A stretch of DNA of 64,000 nucleotides, taken from NCBI RefSeq assembly GCF_002943565.1, contig NZ_PJCH01000005.1:1116001-1180000 (forward strand). Reading direction: 5' to 3'. Source of the stretch: Hyphococcus luteus (lineage in GTDB: Bacteria > Pseudomonadota > Alphaproteobacteria > Caulobacterales > Parvularculaceae). The position numbers and the translations under genes are program-made. The notes beneath the pieces are model-generated. The model saw nothing but the letters and a program-made list of their open reading frames with translations, had not been told where the DNA came from and made no database searches. Below, piece by piece: positions 31,246 through 39,046 of the stretch; the first letter of the stretch is position 1, and every line of letters begins with the position of its first letter.

Positions 31246-32196
31246 TTAGTTGTCGTTCGCCGCTTCAGCGCCATAGCGCGTCACCTCATACCCCATCTCT
31301 TTCAGCAGCGCCGGCACCGAGTCTTTGCCGCCGACGAGATGGCCGGCGCCGACGGCCACAAAGCCCTTGCCGCTCTCGGCTTTGAGGACCGCGTCGAGCT
31401 GCTCCGCCCAGTTGCGGTTGCGCTCGGCGATCAGCCTTTCGTAAACCGCCGGCGCTTTCTCGCGCATGTCTTCATTCATGTCCGTGTCGATAAGATCGAC
31501 ATCGGCTTGCGCCCAGGCGCGGAACAGATCGTCAAAGGCGGCGGCCTGTTTATCCCAGTCGCGGATGGTGAGAATGAGAAGGTTCTTTTCGGTTTCGGGA
31601 TCGAGCGTCGTAAAAAGCGCGAGCTGTTCCTCGATGGTTTCGAAAAACCGCACCTCCTTACCGGCGGCCTTGGCTTCCTTCGTCAAAACGCTGTCGGCGC
31701 CGTGGCTCGGGTCGAAACCCTGATCGATGATGAACTGCACGCTTAAACTCAAAAAAGCGTTCCACGGGCGCATGGTGTCGATGGCGGCGAAAGGCAGGTT
31801 CACTTCGCTGGCGATTTCGCGCAGTTTTTGCGCGTCCTTCTTTTCAAGCATGCCGGAAAGCGTCACGCCGGCCTTGTTGAAGCCTTGCGTCATGATGGTG
31901 TTGAGGGTCTTGGCTTCGGCGTCGCGTGTGTCGGCTTCGACTTCGAAATAAACCACATCCGCCTCGGCGAAGGCTTCGTTGAGCGCCTCCCGGCGCCAGT
32001 CGAGGCCGGGCGGCAGAATGTGGAAGGTGCCGAACAGGATGTAATCGGAATCGGCGTCGCGGACCCGCCACATGGCCGGCGCCGCGGTCTCGACTTCGAG
32101 GATGTTTTCCTTCGTTTCCGGCGTCTCTCCGGCGGCCCCGGCAAGCGGGCCGAGGCCCATGGTCAGGGCGGTTGCGGCGGCGATAAAAAACTTCAT
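31246..32196 (-). CDS. TraB/GumN family protein, secreted
   Basis: 316 aa with an N-terminal signal peptide (cleavage near ALTMGLGPLAGAAG). The TraB/GumN fold is shown by YILFGTFHILPPGLDWR (GxxH motif, about residue 55) and FVAVGAGHLVGGKDSVPALLKEMGYEV at the C-terminus (second GxxH). Family members are thought to be metal-dependent hydrolases or peptidase-like proteins, related to Tiki and EreA, but no substrate is established. Periplasmic. It is the last chromosomal gene before the tRNA-Arg locus. Confidence 0.85.
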   Translation of the reverse strand: MKFFIAAATALTMGLGPLAGAAGETPETKENILEVETAAPAMWRVRDADSDYILFGTFHILPPGLDWRREALNEAFAEADVVYFEVEADTRDAEAKTLNTIMTQGFNKAGVTLSGMLEKKDAQKLREIASEVNLPFAAIDTMRPWNAFLSLSVQFIIDQGFDPSHGADSVLTKEAKAAGKEVRFFETIEEQLALFTTLDPETEKNLLILTIRDWDKQAAAFDDLFRAWAQADVDLIDTDMNEDMREKAPAVYERLIAERNRNWAEQLDAVLKAESGKGFVAVGAGHLVGGKDSVPALLKEMGYEVTRYGAEAANDN

Positions 32197-32448
32197 GACG
32201 GCGGGCCTTTCATGGCTTCGCTGGTGATGACCGCGCCGGTGATGAGCGCGGGAGGCCGCCCCGGAAAATCGGCGCTTGGCCTATCTGGCGCCTTCATCCT
32301 GCCGCATCAAGAGGGCGGAATTCGGGCCCCGCGAAACCCGGCGGCCAGGGCCTTGCGGGCGCGGATTTTTTGAGCGGATTCGGAGGCGCTCGCCCTTCTC
32401 CTGCTTGCCCGGGAGAGCCCAATCGCGTAAACCCCGGAACCTTGAGCG

Positions 32449-32493
<45 letters not shown>

Positions 32494-32627
32494 TGTCAAG
32501 TGTGGCGATTGCTGGTGGTGTTGGAAGAAAGAAGTGACTAAACAACGGTTTGAGAGAATGTCGGGTTCGCTCTTTAGCCCGATGAAAATCTCGCGTAAGC
32601 ATGGCGTAAGCATCTCGCGAACGGTAT

Positions 32628-32704
32628 GCACCCGTAGCTCAGCTGGATAGAGCGTCGCCCTCCGAAGGCGAAGGCCACAGGTTCGAATCCTGTCGGGTGC
32701 GCCA
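32628..32704 (+). tRNA. tRNA-Arg (CCG anticodon)
   Basis: Acceptor GCACCCG pairs with CGGGTGC. The D-arm is GCTCAGCTGGATAGAGC. Anticodon stem TCGCC/GGCGA has loop CTCCGAA (CCG), and the T-arm is CAGGTTCGAATCCTG. Discriminator G and encoded CCA complete 77 nt. This is a common ICE attachment target and marks the start of the accessory region. Confidence 0.96.
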
Positions 32705-32934
32705 TTTTCCGTCGAATTGCAAAGACTTAGTTTTCTATCGGGGCTAACTACGAAACGGCTCGCCGCAATGTGACCGAACGTTGGCGAGGAGGTTTCTAAC
32801 GCCAATGGTTGGATTGCCAATCATTCTAGGGGACATTTCCCAGTTCGAACGTGTGTAGGATCAAGGGAAGCCGTGAATGCGGCTTTCGAAATGACGTTGA
32901 CTTCCGGACGATCCAACGAAGCCGAATGCCGCAG

Positions 32935-33363
32935 CTATAGCGCCGACAGTAACCTCGTAAGCTTCATTGCTTCTTTAGTTGTCAACTTCGATCCGATTGC
33001 GTCGGATAGGACCCGGGCATAGATGGGCCACATAGCCCGCCGGATGGATCGCCCCTGTTCTGATATAACGACGATCTGCCCGCGGCCGTCGCCCTCACAA
33101 TCCTGCCGCTCCACCAATCCTGCCTTCACCATGCGGTCCAACAGTCTCGACGTGCCGTATTGAGGCAGCAGAAGTCGGTTCTTGAGTTCAAACGGGCGCA
33201 GGCCTTCTGGGCCTGCCTTCTCAAGTTCAAGTAATGCATCATACCATGAAAGCGGCGGATGTCCGGCCGATTTGAGGGCAGCCTCAACCGCTTCCAGCAG
33301 CTTGCGGCTGGTTGATATCAAAGCCGCCCAGGCAGCTTGGGTCGCTCTATTAGGTTCACTCAT
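32935..33363 (-). CDS. MarR family transcriptional regulator
   Basis: 142 aa, winged helix protein. The recognition helix region LRPFELKNRLLLPQYGTSRLLDRMVKAGLVER and wing DCEGDGRGQIVVISEQGR are classic MarR. It is divergent from the DoxX-Rieske-GST operon. Two identical palindromes in the intergenic region are its probable operators, giving auto- and operon repression, probably relieved by an electrophile or phenolic ligand (inferred). Confidence 0.9.
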   Translation of the reverse strand: MSEPNRATQAAWAALISTSRKLLEAVEAALKSAGHPPLSWYDALLELEKAGPEGLRPFELKNRLLLPQYGTSRLLDRMVKAGLVERQDCEGDGRGQIVVISEQGRSIRRAMWPIYARVLSDAIGSKLTTKEAMKLTRLLSAL

Positions 33364-33382
33364 AAACTAATCATGCCATATC

Positions 33383-33396
33383 GATGCAATTGCATC
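33383..33396. promoter_or_regulatory. Operator palindrome 1 (MarR site)
   Basis: GATGCAATTGCATC, a perfect 14-bp palindrome 20 bp upstream of the marR-like start. Confidence 0.7.
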
Positions 33397-33432
33397 AACC
33401 TTGACGGCGCGCGGTGATCATGCTTAAAGTGA

Positions 33433-33444
33433 ATGCAATTGCAT
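33433..33444. promoter_or_regulatory. Operator palindrome 2 (MarR site)
   Basis: ATGCAATTGCAT, a perfect 12-bp palindrome identical in core to the first. The centres are 49 bp apart and this one is 20 bp upstream of the doxX-like ATG. Confidence 0.7.
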
Positions 33445-33463
33445 CTATCAACGGAGTGTGTCC

Positions 33464-33907
33464 ATGTCACAGCACCAACTCAACCAGACCGGCGCTTTCC
33501 TGCTCCGCGTGGCGCTCGGGATCATGTTCCTAGCCCACAGCCTGCTCCTGAAGCTCTTCATCTTCACACTGGCCGGCACAGCCCAATTCTTCGTTTCAAT
33601 TGGGCTGCCCGGCTGGCTCGCTTACGTAATTTTCGCCACAGAGGCGGTTGCCGGCGTCCTTCTGGTCCTCGGTGTACAGACGCGGTGGGTCGCGCTAGCG
33701 ACCGTGCCCATTCTCGCAGGGGCGACATGGGCTCATTTCGGCAATGGCTGGATGTTTGGGTACGAGAACGGTGGCTGGGAGTATCCGGCCTACCTGACTT
33801 TGCTCGCCGTTGCGCAAGGGCTTCTGGGTGACGGCCGGTTCGCGCTCAGTCCCTCTGTCACGCCTAACTGGATTGGACACACCGGGAAAGGAACGGTTGA
33901 ATCATGA
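33464..33907 (+). CDS. DoxX family membrane protein
   Basis: 147 aa from the ATG at 33464 (GGAG 7 nt upstream). Four hydrophobic helices: about 11-33, 48-68, 72-92 and 105-125. The DoxX pattern is seen in ALLRVALG-like FLLRVALGIMFLAHS and FATEAVAGVLLVLG. DoxX-type proteins are linked to oxidative/thiol stress membrane complexes or quinone-linked oxidation; the exact role is unknown. It is first in an operon with the Rieske-like gene (4-nt overlap) and GST, under the divergent MarR regulator. Confidence 0.85.
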   Translation: MSQHQLNQTGAFLLRVALGIMFLAHSLLLKLFIFTLAGTAQFFVSIGLPGWLAYVIFATEAVAGVLLVLGVQTRWVALATVPILAGATWAHFGNGWMFGYENGGWEYPAYLTLLAVAQGLLGDGRFALSPSVTPNWIGHTGKGTVES

Positions 33908-34224
33908 AATTCCCTTCTGCAAGACCGGCGACGTGCCGCCGGAAGGAGAGGGCGCGGGTCTTCCCGGACTTTGGCCGGGAGGTCCAGGTCTGGCGCGTGG
34001 ATGTCCGGATCTGCGCATCAGCAAACGCGTGCCTTCACCTCGGGGGACCGCTGGAGTGCAAGGATGGAGCGTTCGTCTGCCCGTGGCAAGGCGCGCGGTT
34101 CGACACGACCAATGGACAAAGGCTCGACGGCCCGGCGCCGGCGGGAGCGGGTACCCACCTAATGTTACCGCCAACAAGGATCGAGGGTGAGGAACTGCTG
34201 TACGTCTGGGGAGAGACACCATGA
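33904..34224 (+). CDS. Rieske-like small ferredoxin with altered cluster ligand
   Basis: 106 aa. A Rieske fold is indicated by CLHLGGPLECKDGAFVCPW and the following GARFDTTNGQRLDGPAP. Residues C43 and H45 form the first CxH pair, but the second motif reads C59-P-W-Q62 instead of CxxH, so one histidine ligand is missing (CAA codon at 34087-34089). The N-terminal 30 residues are also unusual. Either the cluster uses Gln, or the protein has lost its [2Fe-2S] cluster. It overlaps its neighbours by 4 nt on both sides, so it is tightly coupled. Confidence 0.75.
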   Translation: MKFPSARPATCRRKERARVFPDFGREVQVWRVDVRICASANACLHLGGPLECKDGAFVCPWQGARFDTTNGQRLDGPAPAGAGTHLMLPPTRIEGEELLYVWGETP

Positions 34225-34931
34225 GCCTGCATTTGATCAGTCACACGCTTTGCCCATACGTTCAGCGCGCGGCGATCTCGCTTGCGGAGAAAAAGGTCAG
34301 GTTTGAGCGGACTTACATTGACCTCGCGAACAAGCCTGACTGGTTCCTCGCAGTGTCGCCTTTGGGCAAGACGCCGGTGCTACTGAAGGGCGAGGTCCCG
34401 ATCTTCGAATCTGCGGTGATCCTCGAATATCTAGAAGAGACACAACCCAATCCGCTCCATCCCCATGACGCCCTCGAACGGGCACGCCACAGGGCTTGGA
34501 TGGAGTTCGGCTCAGCCGTCCTCAACGACATCGCGGGCTTCTATTCGGCATCCGACGAGGGAGTATTCGACGCGAAAATTGCGGTTCTGCATGAGAAGTT
34601 CAGACGGGTGGAAGCAGAACTTGAAGCAGGACCTTACTTTGCCGGCGACAGGTTCAGTCTCGTCGATGTCGTATTCGGCCCGGTCTTCCGGTATTTCAAC
34701 GTGTTCGAAGAGATTGGCGCCTTCGGCATCCTAACCGACCTTCCCAAGATCGACCGTTGGAGGCAAGCGCTCTGTAGCAGAGATAGCGTTGAGAAGGCCG
34801 TTGGCGAGGACTATCCATCTCTGCTGCGCGCATTTCTACTTCGGCGGAACTCATACCTATCTTCGCTCATGCGGACGAATGAAGGTAGGCATCGCGCAAC
34901 TGCCGGGTTGGAGTCCCAAGTTAAGCCATAG
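34221..34931 (+). CDS. Glutathione S-transferase family protein
   Basis: 236 aa. The N-terminal thioredoxin-like domain has the omega/DHAR-type cysteine motif CPYVQRAAISL at residues 11-21, then SPLGKTPVLL and the glutathione-binding ES in FESAVILEYLEE. The helical C-domain covers about 90-205. The family conjugates or reduces substrates with glutathione; a Cys-type active site favours thioltransferase or dehalogenase-like chemistry. The last 25-30 residues look non-homologous. Last gene of the MarR-controlled operon. Confidence 0.88.
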   Translation: MSLHLISHTLCPYVQRAAISLAEKKVRFERTYIDLANKPDWFLAVSPLGKTPVLLKGEVPIFESAVILEYLEETQPNPLHPHDALERARHRAWMEFGSAVLNDIAGFYSASDEGVFDAKIAVLHEKFRRVEAELEAGPYFAGDRFSLVDVVFGPVFRYFNVFEEIGAFGILTDLPKIDRWRQALCSRDSVEKAVGEDYPSLLRAFLLRRNSYLSSLMRTNEGRHRATAGLESQVKP

Positions 34932-35036
34932 TCTCTTTTTCGAGGTTGCGAGATACCCGAATTGTTCCTGCGGCCTTCCGTGGTGATCGAGATTAGGAGC
35001 AAGCGCCGCCGAAATTTCTAGGACCTGAGAACTCGA

Positions 35037-35978
35037 ATGCAATGCCTCTCTGTTTTGGACCTCAAAGCGATTGAGACCGTCGCGGAAACAGGCAGCTTCC
35101 GCAAGTCGGCCCTTCGACTTGGCATTGGTCAACCTGCTATTTCCCGTCGGGTGGCTCGAGTGGAGGACAGGATTGGGGTTTCGCTGTTCGAACGGCGTCG
35201 GAGTGGAGCGAGGCTGACCCTTGCGGGACGTGTATTTGTGGGACGAGCGCGTGGCATCTTGAATGACCTGAGTGCAGCATGGGACATGGCGCGCAGTGTG
35301 GGGGAAGCCAAAACCGGAGAGTTGCGGATCGGACTAATCGCCTCGTTATCAAGAGGAACTCTTCGATGCGTCATCGAAGAGTTTTTGCTTGGTCACCCGG
35401 ACGTCCACCTGAGCTTTACTGAGGCAGAGCGCGGCGAACTTCTCAGCTTGCTGAATCATCGTGAGATCGACGTCTTCATCGCCACAGGGACCAATTCTCT
35501 AGCAATCGGTGACACGATGGTCCTCGACGAGGAAAGAACTTATCTTGCTGTGCCGTCCAATTCGCATTTGGCCGTGAAGACGCAGCTTACCTGGACCGAT
35601 GTCGAAGACGAAACTTATCTCGTCAGCAAACGCGAGGCCGGTCAGGACATCCACGACTACATCCACCGCCGAATATCCGATCTTGGCAAACCCGTCAGTT
35701 TGCAATGGCACCGGCTCGGACACGAAGGAATCATGACCTTAGTTGGACTTGGGCTCGGTATCAGCCTCATCGCCGATCATTGGCGCGGAGTCTCATATCC
35801 GAATGTGACATTTGTTCGGATTGGTGAGGCAGACGAGCGCATACCGTTCTCCTTGGTTTGGCGACCCGAGAATGACAATCCGGCGCTCAGGCGTTTTTTG
35901 AGTTTGGCGCGGGTTCATGCGAAGGGGGCTGCCTCCTCTCTTTCCGAAGTTTCGCAAAACCGCGATCCGTGGCCATGA
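35037..35978 (+). CDS. LysR family transcriptional regulator
   Basis: 313 aa. N-terminal winged HTH with ETVAETGSFRKSALRLGIGQPAISRRVARVEDRIGVSLFER (residues 11-51), then a type-2 periplasmic-binding effector domain (about 90-300). The last about 25 residues read into the antisense of the DUF2274 gene and do not look native, so the original stop was probably lost at a cargo junction. No adjacent divergent target is obvious; it may act on the GST operon upstream. Confidence 0.87.
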   Translation: MQCLSVLDLKAIETVAETGSFRKSALRLGIGQPAISRRVARVEDRIGVSLFERRRSGARLTLAGRVFVGRARGILNDLSAAWDMARSVGEAKTGELRIGLIASLSRGTLRCVIEEFLLGHPDVHLSFTEAERGELLSLLNHREIDVFIATGTNSLAIGDTMVLDEERTYLAVPSNSHLAVKTQLTWTDVEDETYLVSKREAGQDIHDYIHRRISDLGKPVSLQWHRLGHEGIMTLVGLGLGISLIADHWRGVSYPNVTFVRIGEADERIPFSLVWRPENDNPALRRFLSLARVHAKGAASSLSEVSQNRDPWP

Positions 35979-36147
35979 ACCGCGCCAACATAGGCGCGAT
36001 AAGCTTTCCGGCTTCGTTCTTCTGCCCAGTCTCGCAGGCCAGCACATCAGCATAGGCGACAAGATCGCGATGCACGTCTGCTGGCAATTCAATGCTCAGC
36101 TTGACAGGTTTGTTGTCTGGGATAGCGCCCAGTTTTAGTTTGCTCAT
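35887..36147 (-). CDS. DUF2274 domain protein of the trb module
   Basis: 86 aa; the N-terminal 70 residues match the DUF2274 family found directly after trbI in this ICE class: LKLGAIPDNKPVKLSIELPA and DLVAYADVLACETGQ, then APMLARFMATDRGFAKLR. The RHH-like N-terminus suggests a DNA-binding or plasmid-type role; function unestablished. The last about 14 residues differ from what I expect of the family and overlap the convergent LysR gene by 92 bp. It starts 3 bp after the trbI stop. Confidence 0.83.
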   Translation of the reverse strand: MSKLKLGAIPDNKPVKLSIELPADVHRDLVAYADVLACETGQKNEAGKLIAPMLARFMATDRGFAKLRKERRQPPSHEPAPNSKNA

Positions 36148-36150
36148 GGA

Positions 36151-37329
36151 TCAATTCCGATAGGGTTCGAGGATGAGGTCGCGCGTGACCATGACGCGGA
36201 CCGGAAAACCGGGGCGAATCGTCAAGGTCGGCGGGATGGAAATCTGACGGCGGACGATCTCGTCCCCGGCGCGCCCGATTGTGTCCTGGGTTCCCTCACG
36301 AATGGCACGGGCGATGTCGTCGTCGTCATCGGCGCCCAGTTCCACACCGATGTTCAGGACGGTGGCGAGCCCAGCCGCCATGAATAGCCGACCCCAGTGG
36401 TTGTTGACGCCGTCTTCCAGCCCGGCATAGCCCGCTTCGTCGGCGCCGGGCTGGCGTTCGAGAACGATGGAGCGCCCATTGGGCAGGATCAACCGTGTCC
36501 AGGCCAGCAGCACGCGGCTTTGCCCGAAAGCGACGCGGCTGTCGTATTCACCGATGAGGCGCGCCCCTTGGGGGATCAGCAGGAACCGTCCGGTCGGGCT
36601 GTCATAGACATTGGACGTCACCTGCGCGGTGATCTGGCCGGGAAGATCGGATCGCAGGCCGGTCACGAGGGCCGCCGGAACGACCGCTCCGGCTTGCACG
36701 ACATAAGGGCTTGGAGGGTCGACGAGTCGATCCGCGGCGGTCGTTCGGCGCTCAACGGGTTCGTCGAGGAAGGCTTCCTGTCTGTCCGTGGCGTCTGGCG
36801 TGACGCCGGTTGCACTCGCGGGAAAGAATGATCCGGCGCCGGATGGTGTCGGAGAAACTGCGGTCGAATTTTGCTGGGGTCCGCTGGTGGAGGTCTTGGC
36901 TTCGGCGAAAAGGCGACTGAGCCGGGCGGCCTCCAATTCTTGCAACCGGCGCTGTTCGTCAGGATCGACGGCAGGCGCAGTGACGACCGCCGGCACAGGC
37001 TGACCGCGTTGTTGAGCTGACAGGATCGGCCGCCCGAGCTCACCGGGCAGTGGCGGTCCAAGTCGAGGTATGCGTGTATAGTCGGTCGGAAGGCGCGACA
37101 GACCTTCGGCTGCCTGGATGCGCTCGGTCGAATAGAGCTCCGTCGGTCCATCGGCCGGTTTGCGATCTTGCAGAGCCACAATCAGGATGGCGCCGAGACC
37201 GAGTCCGCTGGCCGCGCCAAGAACCGTCAGCGTGCGACGTGAGAGACGCATGACCCTTGGCGGATCGGCGCGCAGCCGCAAGGAGGCGGCGATCCTTTTG
37301 TCCTCACGGGGTTCTCTATCCTCGCTCAT
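36151..37329 (-). CDS. trbI: Conjugal transfer protein TrbI (VirB10-like)
   Basis: 392 aa. Cytosolic N-terminus (1-30), one membrane helix at about 34-52 (TVLGAASGLGLGAILIVAL), a proline-rich periplasmic part, and the VirB10 C-terminal domain from about 205 (VVQAGAVVPAALVTGLRSDLPGQITAQV...VYDSPTGRFLLIPQGARLIGEYDS). It spans both membranes and opens the outer-membrane channel of the type IV secretion system. It overlaps trbG by 4 nt. Confidence 0.94.
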   Translation of the reverse strand: MSEDREPREDKRIAASLRLRADPPRVMRLSRRTLTVLGAASGLGLGAILIVALQDRKPADGPTELYSTERIQAAEGLSRLPTDYTRIPRLGPPLPGELGRPILSAQQRGQPVPAVVTAPAVDPDEQRRLQELEAARLSRLFAEAKTSTSGPQQNSTAVSPTPSGAGSFFPASATGVTPDATDRQEAFLDEPVERRTTAADRLVDPPSPYVVQAGAVVPAALVTGLRSDLPGQITAQVTSNVYDSPTGRFLLIPQGARLIGEYDSRVAFGQSRVLLAWTRLILPNGRSIVLERQPGADEAGYAGLEDGVNNHWGRLFMAAGLATVLNIGVELGADDDDDIARAIREGTQDTIGRAGDEIVRRQISIPPTLTIRPGFPVRVMVTRDLILEPYRN

Positions 37330-38363
37330 TTGCGCGGCCCCACGGCGCGAGGACGTGACGCGGTAGGGGCGTTGCGGCTCACCCCGTCGGTACGGACGAT
37401 CCGCACACGTTTCTGCCTGTCACCGAGACGCAGTTCGGCGGCGGCGAAAAGCCGATCGACGATCATGTAGTTGCGGGCGATACGGTAGTTGACGAGCTGG
37501 CCTTCGCCTTCCGGTCCGATGACGAAGAGCGGCGGCATTTCCCCCTGACCGATCCCGCGCGGGAACTCGATGAAGACCTGCCGCCCATCGTCGAAGGCGC
37601 GAAGCGGCCGCCAGGGCGCGCGGTCGCCCTCGATCCGGTAGCGGAAGCTCAAGGAGTCGAGCGCCACGTCGCGTCCGATCGGGAAGGCTGCTTCCGCCTC
37701 GGCGTTGCGCCGCCTGAGCGCGATCAAGGCGTCTTCGGCATAGGTCCAGGAGACGGACGCCATGTAGGCGGACGGGTTCGCTCTCAGTTCGAGATGATAG
37801 GTCCGCCGATCCGTATTGATGACGAGGTTGGTCTGAAGATCCGGTCGCGTCGGTTTGACCAGGATGTGGATCCGCTGGCTGTCGCCTGCACCGCTCTGGG
37901 TGTCACCGATGATCCAGCGCGCCGTGTCGCCGGCCGCGATCGACCCGGAGCCAACTAGGCTCTCTCCGGGCTGCAGGGCGATATCGGTGATCTGCCCCGG
38001 CGATGCGTAAACCTGATAGAGCGCACCCTCGTTATAGGGATAGAGTTGTACGGCGTTGATGAAGCCGTCGCGTACCGGCTCCATCCGGGCAGCGGCGTTC
38101 GCTTCGTTCACCCGTTCGGCGGGATCGGCAGATTCCGGCGCCCGGTCTCCCCCATTGATCGGCTTGAGTTGACCGGGCAGCGGCAAGGGACTGGTGCGCT
38201 CGACGATCCGTACCGGACGCTCCGGTTCAGGAAGAAGCGTCGCTTCGATCGGAGGGGTGTCGTAAGCGATCTCAGGCGGCTTGAATGTCGAGCATCCCGA
38301 GAGCGCGGTCGCGGCGAGAAGCACCGTCATGGAGGCACTGTTCAGGCGAAGTGTTTTTATCAT
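37326..38363 (-). CDS. trbG: Conjugal transfer protein TrbG (VirB9-like)
   Basis: 345 aa with lipoprotein-type signal peptide (TALSGCSTF). A proline-rich linker runs to about 95, then the VirB9 beta-domain with LYPYNEGALYQVYASPGQITDIALQPGE and C-terminal FVIGPEGEGQLVNYRIARNYMIVDRLF. It is part of the outer-membrane core complex with TrbI and TrbF. 4-nt overlaps on both sides show one polycistron. Confidence 0.94.
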   Translation of the reverse strand: MIKTLRLNSASMTVLLAATALSGCSTFKPPEIAYDTPPIEATLLPEPERPVRIVERTSPLPLPGQLKPINGGDRAPESADPAERVNEANAAARMEPVRDGFINAVQLYPYNEGALYQVYASPGQITDIALQPGESLVGSGSIAAGDTARWIIGDTQSGAGDSQRIHILVKPTRPDLQTNLVINTDRRTYHLELRANPSAYMASVSWTYAEDALIALRRRNAEAEAAFPIGRDVALDSLSFRYRIEGDRAPWRPLRAFDDGRQVFIEFPRGIGQGEMPPLFVIGPEGEGQLVNYRIARNYMIVDRLFAAAELRLGDRQKRVRIVRTDGVSRNAPTASRPRAVGPRK

Positions 38364-39046
38364 TGGGCGGACTCCCGGGACCAGTTGATGGCGTTGACGA
38401 AGATACCGAGCGGGTTTTTGCGCAGGCGCTCGGCATCGCGCGGCTGTTGCAGAACGATGGTGAGAATGGCGGTCCAGCGTTCCGTCGCGGCGAGTTGTCC
38501 GTTGGCGTAGCGGCGCTCGATCCAGGCGATGCGGAAGCTGCTCTCGGAGGCGCGGATAACGCTGGAGACTTCGACCGAGATCTGCGTGTCGCCGACCTTG
38601 GCGAAGGGATCGTTCACCCGGGCGTAGTCGTTGAGCGTCAGCGCGCCCTTGTCGGTCGTGAAGTCGTAAGCGTGCAGCCAGTTCTGGCGCAGCACGATCG
38701 GATCGGCGGGAATCTGGCGCACATTCTCAATGAAACGCGAGAGGTGATAAGCGATCTGCGGATCGGTTGGACGGAAGTCCGCGGTGGCGGGCGCCACGGC
38801 TTGCGCCGCGCCGAGCCTGTCAACCTCGACAACATAGGGCGTGATCGTCCCTTGTGTGGACTGCCAGACCAGAGCGGCGCTGAGGCCGCCTGAGAGCAGC
38901 AACGACCCGAACGCCATCAGCCGCCAGTTCCTGGCCTGCACGCGGGCGGACCCGATGCGCTCGTCCCAGACCTGCGCGGCTTTCTGATAGGGCGTGATGG
39001 GCTCGGGGGTCTTGGAATAGCGAACGCTCGGGCGACGGAACATCAT
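38360..39046 (-). CDS. trbF: Conjugal transfer protein TrbF (VirB8-like)
   Basis: 228 aa. N-terminal cytosolic part with TPYQKAAQVWDERIGSARVQA, one membrane helix at about 46-66, and a periplasmic NTF2-like VirB8 domain (NYARVNDPFAKVG, SSFRIAWIERRYANGQLAATERWTAILTI). An inner-membrane assembly factor of the T4SS. It overlaps trbG and trbL. Confidence 0.94.
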   Translation of the reverse strand: MMFRRPSVRYSKTPEPITPYQKAAQVWDERIGSARVQARNWRLMAFGSLLLSGGLSAALVWQSTQGTITPYVVEVDRLGAAQAVAPATADFRPTDPQIAYHLSRFIENVRQIPADPIVLRQNWLHAYDFTTDKGALTLNDYARVNDPFAKVGDTQISVEVSSVIRASESSFRIAWIERRYANGQLAATERWTAILTIVLQQPRDAERLRKNPLGIFVNAINWSRESAQ

